From an uncultured Oscillospiraceae bacterium (lineage in GTDB: Bacteria > Bacillota > Clostridia > Oscillospirales > Acutalibacteraceae), in assembly GCA_900552265.1 (NCBI GenBank), contig URZE01000005.1:1-64000 (forward strand): a stretch of DNA of 64,000 bases, read 5' to 3'. Positions within the stretch are counted from its first letter, which is position 1. Every line of letters begins with the position of its first letter. Below, in pieces: positions 63,177 through 64,000 of this stretch. The notes beneath the pieces are model-generated. The model saw only the letters and a program-made list of their open reading frames with translations. It did no database searches and was not told where the DNA came from. Position numbers and translations under genes: made by a program.

Positions 63177-64000
63177 ATGAAAAATAATTTTTTATCTCCG
63201 GAATTTTTTTTAGCTACAAATACATCCGAAGGATTTTTTTCTGCATTTAACACCCTATACGACCCTAAAAAAGGCTGGTTTTGTTACATATTAAAAGGTG
63301 GTCCCGGTACAGGAAAATCAACCATTATGAAAAAAGTTGCAGAAGTCGCTCTAAAAAAAGGGATCACAGCAGAATTAATTCATTGTTCTTCCGATCCAGA
63401 TTCTTTGGATGCAGTTATATTGCCAGAACTTAAAGTAGCGATAGCGGATGGCACTTCACCACACGTACTCGATCCAATATATCCGGGAACTTCAGACACA
63501 ATAATAAATCTCGGTGATGCATGGAATAAAAAAATTCTTTTAAAATCCAAAGACAAAATTCAATCTTTATGTGAAGAAAATTCTTTCCATCACGCTCAAT
63601 CTAAAAGATATCTAAAAGCATTCGGATGCGCTTTCAAAGAGTCAGCAAATACACTAAAAGAATGTATAAATTATGATTCTTTAAATTTATACTGTGAAAG
63701 ACTTTCAAAAAAATTATTCAAAAAAACAAAAATTAAATCTAAAAACTACTGTGAAAAGATAAAATTTATAAGTGCTATCACTCCCAAAGGCTACGTTTTT
63801 TTTAACAACACACTTATAGGAATGTCAAAAAAATTATTCCTTATAGAAGACGACTTTGGAATCATAGGAAGTTATATATTAAAAAAAATAAAAAATTATG
63901 CACTTGATTCAGCGTACAACGTTATATCGTGTCCCTCACCTTTCGCTCCCTCAGAAATATACAGTGCGCTTTTCATTCCCGATATGGAAATAGGATTTGC
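63177..64000 (+). CDS. P-loop ATPase of the PRK06851-like group (3' end outside window)
   Basis: Only the first 274 codons are in the window. ATG 63177 has aaaggag ten bases upstream. The N-terminal Walker A GGPGTGKSTIMKK is near residue 42. The following sequence (HCSSDPDSLDAVILPELKVA, then DPIYPGTSDTIINLGD) matches the Firmicute ATPases of unknown role that carry two such P-loop halves; the second half would lie to the right. No partner genes are visible, so the substrate is unknown. Confidence 0.75.
   Translation, partial: MKNNFLSPEFFLATNTSEGFFSAFNTLYDPKKGWFCYILKGGPGTGKSTIMKKVAEVALKKGITAELIHCSSDPDSLDAVILPELKVAIADGTSPHVLDPIYPGTSDTIINLGDAWNKKILLKSKDKIQSLCEENSFHHAQSKRYLKAFGCAFKESANTLKECINYDSLNLYCERLSKKLFKKTKIKSKNYCEKIKFISAITPKGYVFFNNTLIGMSKKLFLIEDDFGIIGSYILKKIKNYALDSAYNVISCPSPFAPSEIYSALFIPDMEIGF

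Overview
The window is AT-rich DNA from an endospore-forming low-GC Bacillota, most likely class Clostridia. The evidence is the complete spoIIAA-spoIIAB-sigF operon, spoVAE and a SpoVB-type flippase. Classic Firmicute gene orders also appear: tig-clpP-clpX-lon-engB-valS; rplS-lepB-lepB-rbgA-rnhB-yraN; remA-gmk-rpoZ; spoVB-mazG-hup. Shine-Dalgarno (SD) sites are strong, TGA is a stop codon, and the tRNA genes carry a templated CCA. The species cannot be named from this sequence.

Layout. 1-4.6 kb: tail of an EEPKV-repeat protein, hprK-murB-whiA (+), then convergent spoIIA. 4.7-13.7 kb: protein quality-control operon tig-clpP-clpX-lon-engB-valS (-), closed by a clear terminator. 13.8-19.1 kb: phosphoesterase, M19 dipeptidase, yraN, rnhB, rbgA, two lepB genes, rplS (-). 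19.1-22.6 kb: galU, folD, ppa, prfB. 22.9-30.8 kb: accessory region with an orphan secreted protein, a DacF-type carboxypeptidase, an XRE regulator and a giant repeat surface protein. 31-33.7 kb: trxA-trxB, mtaB, tRNA-Val. 33.8-38.9 kb: the most unusual region. It holds two long proteins that share a Nif11-like double-glycine leader, a decayed third copy, and a secreted operon with a zinc phospholipase C homologue. 39.2-48.6 kb: ychF, udg, rpoZ-gmk-remA, a five-tRNA cluster, helicase-loader genes, hup, mazG, spoVB, a CAU tRNA. 48.8-58 kb: asnB and a WxL-domain surface gene set whose DUF916/DUF3324 gene is frameshifted twice, plus a sortase-type InlB-like protein. 58.7-64 kb: spoVAE, mtnN, priA, an orphan, and a truncated P-loop ATPase.

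How it fits together. Housekeeping functions dominate: cell-wall synthesis and polymer flipping, proteolysis, translation, replication start and restart, and early forespore control. Interspersed are islands of secreted or surface genes that look recently duplicated, decayed or self-regulated.

Main points for a second look: (1) long proteins carrying a bacteriocin-type GG leader followed by a second export-like signal and a membrane helix, with variable C-termini; (2) at least two genes, lon and the XRE regulator, whose conserved N-termini can only be reached from an ATT codon, with murB and dacF as further candidates; (3) a 17-bp element, 16/17 identical, shared by the XRE promoter and the region upstream of the giant surface gene; (4) a phospholipase C-like secreted operon; (5) homopolymer frameshifts in the WxL gene set.
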